From Candidatus Gastranaerophilales bacterium (GTDB taxonomy: Bacteria; Cyanobacteriota; Vampirovibrionia; Gastranaerophilales; Gastranaerophilaceae): 33,843 nucleotides of DNA. Within the stretch, counting starts at the first letter, position 1; each line of letters starts with the position of its first letter. The stretch lies in NCBI GenBank assembly GCA_944325185.1, contig CALUZA010000063.1, forward strand, positions 1 to 33,843, given 5' to 3'. A model generated the notes under the pieces. It was not told the origin of the DNA. It made no database searches and worked only from the letters and a program-made list of their open reading frames with translations. Of the stretch, positions 7,940 to 14,469 are shown one piece after another. The position numbers were made by a program, and so were the translations under genes.

Positions 7940-8553
7940 AATATTTTTTCTATGATTTCTTTTAAATCGCTAAAAACTTTATCAATAGTTTGAGTAGCAT
8001 CTATTACTTTTATTCTTTCAGGATATTTTTCAGAAAGTTCAAGATAACCTTGTCGAACTCTTTTATGGAATTCAAGACTTTCTTTTTCCATTCTGTCTTT
8101 GGTTGAACCTACTCTTTTTTGAGCTGTTTCGATATCCACATCGAAAACAATTGTCAAATCAGGTTTTCTGCCTTTTGTTGCAATATTATTTAAAAGGTCA
8201 ATTTGTTCAATATTTCCTTTTCTTCCGTATCCTTGGTAAGCAACAGTTGAATCTATACATCTGTCGCAGAGAACAATTTTACCTTCGTTGACATTTTTTA
8301 AAACAATTTCTTCAATGTGTTGGGCTCTATCTGCAAGATATAAAAACATTTCCGCAACATCAGAAACAAAACCTTTGTGAAATAAAAGGATCTGTCTTAA
8401 ATTTTTGCCGATTTCACATCCGCCCGGCTCTAATGTTACAATTGTTTCATAATTTTTTTCTTTTAGATAATTATTTAGAAGTTCAATTTGAGTTGTTTTT
8501 CCGCAACCGTCAATTCCTTCAAAACTAATAAATAAGCCTTTTTTACACTCCAT
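7936..8553 (-). CDS. tmk: thymidylate kinase
   Basis: Phosphorylates dTMP to dTDP in dTTP synthesis. The P-loop (FEGIDGCGKTTQ) is at the N-terminus. The substrate-binding arginine motif occurs as DRCIDSTVAYQGYGR. The LID region follows the DVDIETAQKR block. The open frame runs upstream to 8583, but an ideal Shine-Dalgarno (AAGGAG at 8565-8560, 6 nt before ATG) selects the start at 8553. This gives 205 residues, normal for the family. The stop codon overlaps the start of the following TPR gene. Confidence 0.93.
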   Translation of the reverse strand: MECKKGLFISFEGIDGCGKTTQIELLNNYLKEKNYETIVTLEPGGCEIGKNLRQILLFHKGFVSDVAEMFLYLADRAQHIEEIVLKNVNEGKIVLCDRCIDSTVAYQGYGRKGNIEQIDLLNNIATKGRKPDLTIVFDVDIETAQKRVGSTKDRMEKESLEFHKRVRQGYLELSEKYPERIKVIDATQTIDKVFSDLKEIIEKIL

Positions 8554-8628
8554 TTTATACTCCTTATTAAAATTATAGTACAATTTCTTGTATTGATTTA
8601 AAGGAGTAAAAAAAATTTTACAAAAAGC

Positions 8629-8766
8629 TTAAATATTAAGTATTTTTTCAATCCTGAATTTATAACCGTCAGGTTTATTAGATACAATTGTATAAATTGA
8701 CGAAATAATTAATAGTATCATTGAAATTGAAAAACAAATTGCAATAACCTTTTCTTTTTTAGTCAT
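8629..8766 (-). CDS. 45-residue single-pass membrane peptide of pilin cassette 1
   Basis: A short gene starting 1 bp after the prepilin stop codon. The protein begins MTKKEKVIAICFSIS, continues with a hydrophobic helix (MILLIISSIYTIV), then a short polar tail starting NKPDGYKF. A close homologue (MTKKEKIIAICFSIS...NKPEGYSF, 49 residues) follows the paralogous prepilin at 20465-20614. Conservation of sequence and position in two loci shows that it is a real gene. The Shine-Dalgarno (AAAGGTG) lies inside the prepilin 3' end, so translation is probably coupled. The role is unknown; a membrane partner of the prepilin is the simplest guess. Confidence 0.78.
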   Translation of the reverse strand: MTKKEKVIAICFSISMILLIISSIYTIVSNKPDGYKFRIEKILNI

Positions 8767-8767
8767 T

Positions 8768-9523
8768 TTAATCACCTTTTTGCATTGATTTATTAATCCA
8801 TTCGTTTGCTCTTGGACCTGGAAGAATTTTGCCGTCTACTCTTAAAGCATATCCAAATGGGTCTTCACCTTTATCTACACCGTCTACATCCATACAAATT
8901 AATGTGTATGAATCATAAAATCCGTCATATTTTATTTTGAAACTTCTGTAATCAGACGATTGGCAATATCCGCTTATAGTGCTTGAGCTGCAAATTCCGC
9001 CTGCCCAAGGGCTTTCGTGGTGTATTCCAAAAGGAGAGTGCGGCCACACTTGATAAAAAATTATACCGTCAGATGTAACAATTTCTTTTATTTTGCCACC
9101 GTCTGCGTATGTAATACAATTTTTGTCCCATTCTTCTTTTTGAAGTGCATCTGTGCTTAACATACGATAAGATGTTTTTAAATCCGAATGCACATTATTA
9201 AGTTTGTCGCAATTCGATTCTTTAACATTCAACATGTCTGCAAAAGTTTCGCAAAAATATTTATAATCTCCGTCATGGGTTCCATCTATTAAAGTTCCGT
9301 CAGGTTTTATCCCTAAATCGCCGTTTGCATAATATTGATCTGAATTAACTAATTCTCTTATAACGGTACCTAATGTATTATTTCCTTTTTTAAATTTCAT
9401 AACATTTTCATCGGGTGAAGAATTAATCGCAACGGGCAATAGAATTGCTGTTATAACTCCGATTACAGTTAAAACAATCATAATTTCAGCTAATGTAAAA
9501 GCTTTAAAGATATTTTTTTTCAT
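8768..9523 (-). CDS. type IV prepilin-like protein, cassette 1
   Basis: A 251-residue protein with a prepilin N-terminus: leader MKKNIFKA, cleavage before F, Glu at mature position 5 (FTLAE), then a hydrophobic helix. The block DENVMKFKKGNNTLG-VIRELVNSDQYY and the C-terminal MDVDGVDKGEDPFGYALRVDGKI are shared with the protein at 19696-20463. The middle (about residues 105-190) differs between the two. The open frame extends to 9640, but GGAG 8 nt before the ATG at 9523 and the leader position choose this start. It resembles a minor pilin or pseudopilin rather than a major subunit because it is long and has a globular C-terminus. It is divergent from an XRE regulator and followed directly by a small membrane peptide. 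Confidence 0.88.
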   Translation of the reverse strand: MKKNIFKAFTLAEIMIVLTVIGVITAILLPVAINSSPDENVMKFKKGNNTLGTVIRELVNSDQYYANGDLGIKPDGTLIDGTHDGDYKYFCETFADMLNVKESNCDKLNNVHSDLKTSYRMLSTDALQKEEWDKNCITYADGGKIKEIVTSDGIIFYQVWPHSPFGIHHESPWAGGICSSSTISGYCQSSDYRSFKIKYDGFYDSYTLICMDVDGVDKGEDPFGYALRVDGKILPGPRANEWINKSMQKGD

Positions 9524-9551
9524 TAAATAAACTCCATAATTTATAAATATA

Positions 9552-9564
9552 TTCATGTCATGAA
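9552..9564. promoter_or_regulatory. palindromic operator candidate upstream of prepilin 1
   Basis: TTCATG-T-CATGAA is a perfect 6+6 palindrome with one central base. It lies in the 124-bp divergent region between the XRE regulator and prepilin 1, just downstream of a TATAAT on the minus strand (9574-9569), so it would overlap the start of prepilin transcription. The XRE protein encoded next to it is the obvious candidate ligand. Confidence 0.5.
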
Positions 9565-9647
9565 AAATATTATATTGCAAGGAATTTAACAATTTTTGTA
9601 AGAAAGATATTACAGAATTTATTAATCTAAAATGCAACAATCAAAAA

Positions 9648-9857
9648 ATGGGTATTAGAAAAATAAAAAATCAAATTGGTAAGAAAATAAAAAATTTGAG
9701 AATTGAAAACGATTTATCCCAAGAACAGCTTGCAGAATTTGTAGGGATGTCCAGAGAACATATTTCCTGTCTTGAGAGAGGCAAAAATCTTGTAACTATT
9801 GAATCTTTATATAAAATTTCTGAGTATTTTAAAATAGATATAAGAGATTTTTTTTAA
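9648..9857 (+). CDS. XRE-family HTH regulator, cassette 1
   Basis: A 69-residue protein that is nearly all HTH_3/Cro-C1 domain: IGKKIKNLRIENDLSQEQLA, then EFVGMSREHISCLERGKN and the closing helices up to KIDIRDFF. There is no ligand or oligomerisation domain, as in small autoregulators. It is transcribed away from prepilin 1. The second pilin cassette also has a divergent small XRE gene (19362-19634), although the two regulators are not close in sequence. The inferred role is control of the adjacent pilin genes. No clear Shine-Dalgarno is seen before the ATG. Confidence 0.83.
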   Translation: MGIRKIKNQIGKKIKNLRIENDLSQEQLAEFVGMSREHISCLERGKNLVTIESLYKISEYFKIDIRDFF

Positions 9858-9903
9858 ATTTATGTTATAAAATATTACATTTTATGAAAAAATTGAAATA
9901 AAT

Positions 9904-9932
9904 TTTACCTTTTTAAATTATTATTTTATAAT
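9904..9932 (+). promoter_or_regulatory. candidate promoter of the MerR-like/kinase operon
   Basis: TTTACC (9904-9909) and an exact TATAAT (9927-9932) are spaced by 17 bp. The start near 9939 would leave a leader of about 34 nt that contains the strong RBS AGGGGAG. Confidence 0.52.
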
Positions 9933-9972
9933 TGATTATATAAGTATTGGTTGACAAAAAAGGGGAGATTCC

Positions 9973-10611
9973 GTGCAGGATTCGTTATTGAATACAGTTA
10001 AAAAGCTTACGGTTGAGGAAAAAATTAACGTTGAAGAATTAGAAATTATTTTAGATAGCAATATCGAAGAAGTTGTTAAATTGTGCAAGAAAGCTTGCTT
10101 GAAACCGAAAACAGATTCTGCCGGAAATGCATACTTTACAAAAAGTGATGTAGATACTTTAAAAAAGATTAAAGAACTTTATCTAAAATCTCAAGAAATT
10201 CATAATTCAGAAAAAAAACAAGAAATTTTAAAAAATGCTTCAAATGCTGATGTAAATGTTGAAATAGCTAACCCTGATAAGAAAGTTAATTTCCTAACCA
10301 GAGCAAAAAACAGAATTAAAAGCGAAAGTAATTTACCTATAAATGCTAATCATCCTGTTTTTCATCTTCAAGCGCAAATGGAGAAATTGGAAAATAATTT
10401 AGTTTCAAAAATGAGCGCTATTTTAAGCGAGAAAATGGATGGATTTGATGAAATTATCGTTGAATTAATCAGAGCCAAAACAGAAAATGAAAATTTACGC
10501 CAGCAGGTTAATACTTTAAATAAACAAGTGTTTATATTGAAAAAAGAACTTGCAGCTTTTAGCCCTCTGCCTTTTGGATTGTATACCAAAAAAGAAACAG
10601 ATGAATTATAA
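9973..10611 (+). CDS. MerR-like DNA-binding protein with C-terminal coiled coil
   Basis: A 212-residue protein starting at GTG with a strong Shine-Dalgarno (AGGGGAG, 5 nt upstream). Residues about 18-70 look like a winged-helix MerR/excisionase-type domain (VEELEIILDSNIEEVVKLCK to YFTKSDVDTLKKIKELY). A charged linker follows. Residues about 128-200 form a coiled coil (MEKLENNLVSK to NLRQQVNTLNKQVFILKKEL). There is no membrane segment. The PAS-GAF histidine kinase starts 13 bp downstream, so the pair is an operon. It may be a regulator working with that kinase, since no receiver-domain protein is adjacent. The fold call is by pattern only. Confidence 0.62.
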   Translation: MQDSLLNTVKKLTVEEKINVEELEIILDSNIEEVVKLCKKACLKPKTDSAGNAYFTKSDVDTLKKIKELYLKSQEIHNSEKKQEILKNASNADVNVEIANPDKKVNFLTRAKNRIKSESNLPINANHPVFHLQAQMEKLENNLVSKMSAILSEKMDGFDEIIVELIRAKTENENLRQQVNTLNKQVFILKKELAAFSPLPFGLYTKKETDEL

Positions 10612-10624
10612 TTTTAATTAAATT

Positions 10625-12328
10625 ATGAGTAATGCTTTAATAAATTTTTATCATAACCTTGAAGAGCCGATTATAATTTATGATAAAAAGCAGAATATCT
10701 TGTATCATAATTTAGCTTTTAAAAAGATTTTCGGCGATTTCAACAATTCTGAAGGATATGATTGTCTTTCAAAGTTGAGTTATAAATTTTCTTATCAAAT
10801 GTGTTTTTTAAAATCGGAAGATTTGAAAACATATTGTCCGCCGATTAGCGCCATTAAAAAAGATGTTAATTTTTCTACTTTTGCAACTTATCAAAAAGAC
10901 GAAAATAAGTTTTATCATTTTATGATAAAGGCATTTAGCGTAAAAAGGTACAGAATAGTTTATTTCTATGACATAACCGATGAACTTAGAACGGAAAAAT
11001 TAAAAGAAGAAAATGAACGATTAAGAATTCAAAATGTTGAATTTGCTTCAACAAATTCAAAAGCTCAAAATCAAGCCGTTAAAATGGCTTTGTTAAATAG
11101 AATTTCAATTAGTATAAAAAACGAACTTGATATAAAAACTTTAATAGAAAAATCTTTAAGGGAATTAAGCATTGTATTTGGTGCAAGCAAGAGTTATTTT
11201 GCAGAATACGATAAAAATGATTTCATAATAAAATACACATATCCTGAAGTTTATGCTCCTCAAATCGGGGAAAAAGTTATATATTCAAAAGCTTTGACTG
11301 ATGAATTGCATAGCGGTGAAATTTCAATTCAGACTTGTATAAAAGAACATGAAGGAGCATGTATTCCTCTTTTAAATTCAACAGTAAGAATTATTATGCC
11401 CATTATCAAAAATGCTCAGCTTTTTGGTATAGCGGTTATTTTCACTCCCAAAAAAGAAATTACGGCGCTTGAAAGAGAGCTTTTAACGGGGATTTCAATG
11501 GTTATAACTTCTTCTTTAATGCAAGCAAGTTTATTTCATCAGATTTCGCAGAAAAAAGAGGAACTTGAATCAGCAATAAAAGAATTAAAGGAAACGCAAT
11601 TGCAGCTGATTAATTCTGAAAAAATGGCGTCATTAGGTCAATTGATTGCATCTGTTGCGCATGAAATAAATACACCGTTGGGCGCAATCAGCGCAAATAA
11701 TGAGATGATGGAAAAATTGTTTAACAGTTTTGATGTAAGTACTCTTGATATTTTAAAGGAGATGAACGGAATAGATAAAGAAGCAATTAAGCGCATTACA
11801 AACATTGTGCAATCCTTAAAGCGCTTTGTAAGATTGGATGAAACCGTTCAACAAGAGGCAAATATTAATGAAGAATTAGATTTAACGCTTGAATTGATAA
11901 GGCATAAAATCAAAAAAGGATTTGAAATAGTTAAAAATTATGGAAACATTCCTTTTGTTAGTTGTTATCCTAATATGTTAAATCAGGTTTTTTTAAATAT
12001 TTTGATGAATGCGGTTCATTCAATTGAAGAAAAAAAAGCTAAAGATTCATCCTTTGTAGGTAAAATTAAGCTTACAACTGAAGTTAAAGACGATTTTTTA
12101 AGGATAAGTATTTTTGATAACGGGGTTGGAATAAAAACTTCTAATAAAGATAAGATTTTTTCTGCAGGCTTTACAACAAAAAAGAAAGGTCAAGGGACGG
12201 GCTTGGGGCTAGCAATTTGCAGGAAAATTATTGAAAAACATAAGGGTGAAATTTCTTTTGAAAGCGGAAATTTAGAAGGTGAAGTTGATTATAAAACAGT
12301 GTTTATTGTTGATATACCGCTTTTTTAG
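10625..12328 (+). CDS. PAS-GAF sensor histidine kinase
   Basis: A 567-residue cytoplasmic-looking kinase. It has an N-terminal PAS-like domain (residues about 10-120), a linker helix, a GAF-like domain (about 150-300), a coiled coil (about 305-330), and HisKA with H-box SVAHEINTPLG (His346). HATPase_c carries the N-box (NQVFLNILMNAVHS), G1 box (IFDNGVGI), F box (IFSAGFTTKKKGQ) and G2 box (GTGLGLAICRKII). All catalytic boxes are intact, unlike the kinase at 4750-5505. No transmembrane segment is visible, so the signal should be intracellular. No response regulator follows; the upstream MerR-like coiled-coil gene is the only co-transcribed partner. The gene ends at the promoter of the tRNA-Arg locus. 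Confidence 0.87.
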   Translation: MSNALINFYHNLEEPIIIYDKKQNILYHNLAFKKIFGDFNNSEGYDCLSKLSYKFSYQMCFLKSEDLKTYCPPISAIKKDVNFSTFATYQKDENKFYHFMIKAFSVKRYRIVYFYDITDELRTEKLKEENERLRIQNVEFASTNSKAQNQAVKMALLNRISISIKNELDIKTLIEKSLRELSIVFGASKSYFAEYDKNDFIIKYTYPEVYAPQIGEKVIYSKALTDELHSGEISIQTCIKEHEGACIPLLNSTVRIIMPIIKNAQLFGIAVIFTPKKEITALERELLTGISMVITSSLMQASLFHQISQKKEELESAIKELKETQLQLINSEKMASLGQLIASVAHEINTPLGAISANNEMMEKLFNSFDVSTLDILKEMNGIDKEAIKRITNIVQSLKRFVRLDETVQQEANINEELDLTLELIRHKIKKGFEIVKNYGNIPFVSCYPNMLNQVFLNILMNAVHSIEEKKAKDSSFVGKIKLTTEVKDDFLRISIFDNGVGIKTSNKDKIFSAGFTTKKKGQGTGLGLAICRKIIEKHKGEISFESGNLEGEVDYKTVFIVDIPLF

Positions 12329-12336
12329 TAAAATAC

Positions 12337-12364
12337 TTGCAAGAAATATTTTATTTGGTATGAT
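12337..12364 (+). promoter_or_regulatory. candidate tRNA-Arg locus promoter
   Basis: TTGCAA (12337-12342) and TATGAT (12359-12364) are spaced by 16 bp. The predicted start near 12371 lies just before the first tRNA 5' fragment at 12377. This is where a tRNA promoter would sit if that fragment were once the gene. The intact tRNA now lies about 340 nt downstream, with no better promoter immediately before it. Confidence 0.5.
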
Positions 12365-12376
12365 TGAAATAGTTAA

Positions 12377-12394
12377 GCTCTGGTAGCTCAGCTG
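12377..12394 (+). pseudogene. 5' fragment of tRNA-Arg (copy 1)
   Basis: GCTCTGGTAGCTCAGCTG matches the first 18 nt of the intact tRNA at 12711 with one change (C to T at position 3). It stops in the D loop and is followed by unrelated hairpin-rich sequence. The fragment sits directly downstream of the candidate promoter. Confidence 0.75.
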
Positions 12395-12587
12395 AATGCG
12401 AAGCCGGTGCGGAAATTGATAAGGCGTTGAGTCTTAGCGATTAAGCAGATGATGGCGATGCACACAATCCGTTAGCGAAGTAATGAGCTTTACGGATTGG
12501 AAACACCCTAGGGGTGCGTAGGATAATTGAACAAACGAACGACAGCGTTAGCGATAGTGAGATTTGTGAAATACCCACAGGAGCTAT
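12395..12587. repeat. hairpin-rich insert within the tRNA-Arg locus
   Basis: About 190 bp of higher-GC non-coding sequence lies between two tRNA 5' fragments. CAATCCGT and ACGGATTG form an 8-bp inverted repeat (within 12465-12500). TTAGCGA occurs three times. On the minus strand the insert contains GCTCCTG (12584-12578) and a CGGCTTCGCATT-like stretch (near 12400-12411), both also found in the dispersed repeat at 33289-33843. This is probably an inverted relative of that family. Confidence 0.55.
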
Positions 12588-12627
12588 GAGTTTGAAAATT
12601 AAATACTATGCCCTGGTAGCTCAGCTG
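12588..12627 (+). repeat. 40-bp direct repeat, unit 1, carrying tRNA-Arg 5' fragment (copy 2)
   Basis: Identical over 40 bp to 12689-12728. It comprises 22 bp of upstream flank (GAGTTTGAAAATTAAATACT-AT) and the first 18 nt of the tRNA (GCCCTGGTAGCTCAGCTG). After it the sequence departs into a 61-bp segment with small hairpins (GCAA-caag-TTGC) before the second unit begins. Confidence 0.88.
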
Positions 12628-12688
12628 CCGTCAAGACCTAAGTTCTTGATAAGATAATAGCAACAAGTTGCGATATCCAGCTGACACA

Positions 12689-12728
12689 GAGTTTGAAAAT
12701 TAAATACTATGCCCTGGTAGCTCAGCTG
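12689..12728 (+). repeat. 40-bp direct repeat, unit 2, leading into the intact tRNA
   Basis: Exact copy of 12588-12627. Its last 18 nt are the 5' end of the intact tRNA-Arg. The duplication breakpoint lies in the D loop, immediately after AGCTCAGCTG. Confidence 0.88.
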
Positions 12729-12784
12729 GATAGAGCAACTGCCTTCTAAGCAGTAGGTCATGCGTTCGAATCGCATCCAGGGTA
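12711..12784 (+). tRNA. tRNA-Arg (anticodon TCT)
   Basis: A complete 74-nt cloverleaf. The acceptor stem is GCCCTGG/CCAGGGT with a G-U at the end and discriminator A. The D arm is GCTC/GAGC, the anticodon arm ACTGC-CTTCTAA-GCAGT with TCT at positions 34-36, the variable loop AGGTC, and the T arm ATGCG-TTCGAAT-CGCAT. CCA is not encoded. It reads AGA codons, which are frequent in this AT-rich genome. It is followed by a strong terminator. Partial copies of its 5' end lie upstream (12377, 12610) and of its 3' end downstream (13044). Confidence 0.95.
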
Positions 12785-12789
12785 GACTT

Positions 12790-12820
12790 AAAAAGACTCC
12801 TATTCGAGGGAGTCTTTTTT
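12790..12820 (+). terminator. intrinsic terminator of tRNA-Arg
   Basis: AAAAAGACTCC (12790-12800) pairs with GGAGTCTTTTT (12809-12819) around an 8-nt loop and ends in a T-run. It lies 5 nt after the tRNA discriminator base. Confidence 0.9.
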
Positions 12821-13043
12821 GCGTTTAAGCCCACCCCGAAGGATTCTCAGCATTCCCCAATAAGCAAGGATAATGGTTATTGAGCCTTTATTATAGGTTT
12901 GGGGTTCCTGTTCGAATGAAAAAATTCTCACACGCATTTGTATGCAAGTAAACTTGCTACAACTGCGGTTTACCGAGAGTTTGTTATCACAAACTCTGGC
13001 ACTCCGCCATTCTATGGCTCATTCTTCGCCAAGAATGTCGTTG
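12821..13043. repeat. hairpin-rich segment between tRNA-Arg and its duplicated 3' end
   Basis: No coding sequence is supported here. The stretch holds a row of small perfect inverted repeats: GCAAGT-aa-ACTTGC (about 12944-12957), GAGTTTGT-tatc-ACAAACTC (about 12975-12994) and ATTCTT-cgcc-AAGAAT (about 13021-13036). The last is flanked by GGCTC and GTCG, similar to the flanks of the dispersed hairpin family. Confidence 0.55.
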
Positions 13044-13063
13044 CGAATCGCATCCAGGGTAGA
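13044..13063 (+). repeat. duplicated 3' end of tRNA-Arg (att-like)
   Basis: The 20 bp at 13044-13063 repeat 12767-12786 exactly: the T loop, 3' T stem, acceptor 3' strand and discriminator of tRNA-Arg plus GA. Direct repeats of a tRNA 3' end are the usual scar of site-specific integration, but the 257 bp between the copies encode no integrase. A decayed element or duplication is more likely than an active one. Confidence 0.75.
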
Positions 13064-13074
13064 TAAACCAAAAG

Positions 13075-13099
13075 GACCCGTCTTGTGCGGGTCTTTTTT
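13075..13099 (+). terminator. intrinsic terminator after the duplicated tRNA 3' end
   Basis: GACCCG (13075-13080) and CGGGTC (13088-13093) form a 6-bp stem, followed by six T residues. The stem is unrelated in sequence to the terminator at 12790, so the tRNA-end duplicate has its own terminator. It also lies at the 3' side of the convergent minus-strand gene. Confidence 0.8.
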
Positions 13100-13109
13100 A
13101 TTATATTTT

Positions 13110-13367
13110 TTATTTATGCTTTCTCCAACCTCTATGTGGTTTTGGACCTTTTTTCTTGCATTCCGGTTTATGTTTATGTTTTGGGTCGTGGCAATTTAAT
13201 TTCGGTGGATGCGGTCTATGGTGATGTACATAGTGTTCGTCTGATTTTTGATAGATAATTTCAGTATTATCTTTCCTCAAGCCAAACCAAGTAAAAGCGT
13301 CTGCTTTAGTTTGAGTATAAATCGAAATAATAAGTGTAAAAATTAATGAGCCCAATAATTTTTTCAC
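13110..13367 (-). CDS. small secreted His/Lys-rich protein, unknown function
   Basis: An 85-residue protein that I do not recognise. A Sec signal peptide is clear (MKKLLGSLIFTLIISIYTQ, probable cleavage after ADA). The mature part is basic and rich in histidine, lysine and proline, with VHHHRPHPP and C-x3-P-K-H-K-H-K-P-E-C. Clustered His and two Cys suggest metal binding, but that is inference from composition. The start is GTG with a strong Shine-Dalgarno (GGAGG, 7 nt upstream). It stands alone on its strand, between the tRNA-Arg locus and the dehydrogenase. Confidence 0.72.
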   Translation of the reverse strand: MKKLLGSLIFTLIISIYTQTKADAFTWFGLRKDNTEIIYQKSDEHYVHHHRPHPPKLNCHDPKHKHKPECKKKGPKPHRGWRKHK

Positions 13368-13428
13368 AATAATACCTCCAAAACCTAGTTAAATTATTGT
13401 CGTATTTTATTTAATTTTTGTCAATCAA

Positions 13429-14460
13429 TTAATGTTTAATCGCAATTTTGAAGCATTTATCTTTATTGTTTTTGAAAAATTGGTACCCTTCAATTATATC
13501 GTTAAAATTAATTTCATTAGTTATTAAAAAATCTGTTGAAATTTTATTTTTTTCAATTAATTTCATTAAAAGCTTACATTCTGCTGCGTCTACTCCTCCT
13601 GTTTTAAAAGTAAGATTTTTTCCATACATATATGGCAAGGGGAGAATTTGATTTTCTTCATACATAGCCGGAATTGCAACAATTGCATTTGCTCTTGCAA
13701 TTTTCCAAGCCATTTCAAAACTGTTTAATTTTCCTGCTGCCTCAATAACTTTATCGGCTCCTCTGTTTTCTGTTAAGGATAAAATTTTCTCGAAAACATT
13801 TTCTTCGTTTGGATTTATTGCGTAATCAGCAAGATTGTTAGCTTTCGCTATGTTTAGCCTATAATTATTTATATCAATAATAATAATTTTTTTAATTTTG
13901 AAATATCTTAATGACATTGCACTGCATAATCCTACCGGTCCTGCTCCTATGATTGCAATAGTGTCATATTTGTTTGGCTCTGTGAGTTTTGCGCTCCAAT
14001 ATCCTGTAGCTAAAATATCTCCTATAAAAAGAGCGCTTTTTTCATTAACATTTTTTGGAATTTTTGTTAAAGCTTGGTTCGCAAAGGGAATACGAACATA
14101 TTCCGCATGTCCTCCGTCAATTGAACAACCTAAAAGCCAACCGCCATTTTCGCAATTGTTGACGTATCCTTTTTTGCAAAAAAAGCATTTTCCGCAAAAA
14201 CTTTCGCAATTAACAGCGACATTATCACCAATTTTTAATTTGACATTTTTACCTTTTTCAATAATTTTTCCGACAAACTCATGTCCAAGAGTAGTTTTTT
14301 CAATTGCTTTTGGAACAAAACCTTCAACAATATGAATGTCACTTGTACAAATTGATGAATATGTTACCTTTATAATCACATCGTCATCATTTTGAATTTT
14401 GGGAATTTCTTTTTCAATGATTTCAATGGTTTTATCTTTTTTCCAAATCAATGCTTTCAT
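13429..14460 (-). CDS. zinc-dependent medium-chain alcohol/polyol dehydrogenase
   Basis: A 343-residue MDR-superfamily enzyme. Catalytic zinc ligands are visible as Cys38 (SICTSDIH) and His60-Glu61 (LGHEFVG). The structural zinc lobe has Cys89, 92, 95 and 103. The Rossmann motif GAGPVG (about residue 172) and an aspartate ending the second strand (IIIIDIN) point to NAD rather than NADP. The substrate is not readable; secondary alcohols and sugar alcohols are both possible. It starts 9 bp after the DXS-like gene and shares its transcript, so it probably reduces or oxidises a product or substrate of that ketol-transfer enzyme. Confidence 0.83.
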   Translation of the reverse strand: MKALIWKKDKTIEIIEKEIPKIQNDDDVIIKVTYSSICTSDIHIVEGFVPKAIEKTTLGHEFVGKIIEKGKNVKLKIGDNVAVNCESFCGKCFFCKKGYVNNCENGGWLLGCSIDGGHAEYVRIPFANQALTKIPKNVNEKSALFIGDILATGYWSAKLTEPNKYDTIAIIGAGPVGLCSAMSLRYFKIKKIIIIDINNYRLNIAKANNLADYAINPNEENVFEKILSLTENRGADKVIEAAGKLNSFEMAWKIARANAIVAIPAMYEENQILPLPYMYGKNLTFKTGGVDAAECKLLMKLIEKNKISTDFLITNEINFNDIIEGYQFFKNNKDKCFKIAIKH

Positions 14461-14469
14461 TATAAGCTC

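Noticed and set aside
8572..8577. TATAAT on the minus strand upstream of tmk
   Set aside because: It would start transcription on top of the Shine-Dalgarno sequence (8565-8560), and no -35 lies at proper spacing.
8606..8621. GTAAAA-aaaa-TTTTAC as a terminator for pilin cassette 1
   Set aside because: All A/T except the end pair, with no GC-rich stem; too weak to call.
9524..9640. Longer start (9640) for prepilin 1
   Set aside because: It would place 39 residues before the prepilin leader and cover the operator region. The start at 9523 has a proper RBS and leader length.
12395..12710. Group I intron interrupting the tRNA-Arg gene, as in cyanobacteria
   Set aside because: The interruption is in the D loop, not the anticodon loop. 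An intact tRNA follows, and no group I core elements were recognised.
12942..13199. Plus-strand open frame over the hairpin region and into the His-rich gene
   Set aside because: No RBS, runs through inverted repeats and a terminator, and overlaps a better gene on the other strand.
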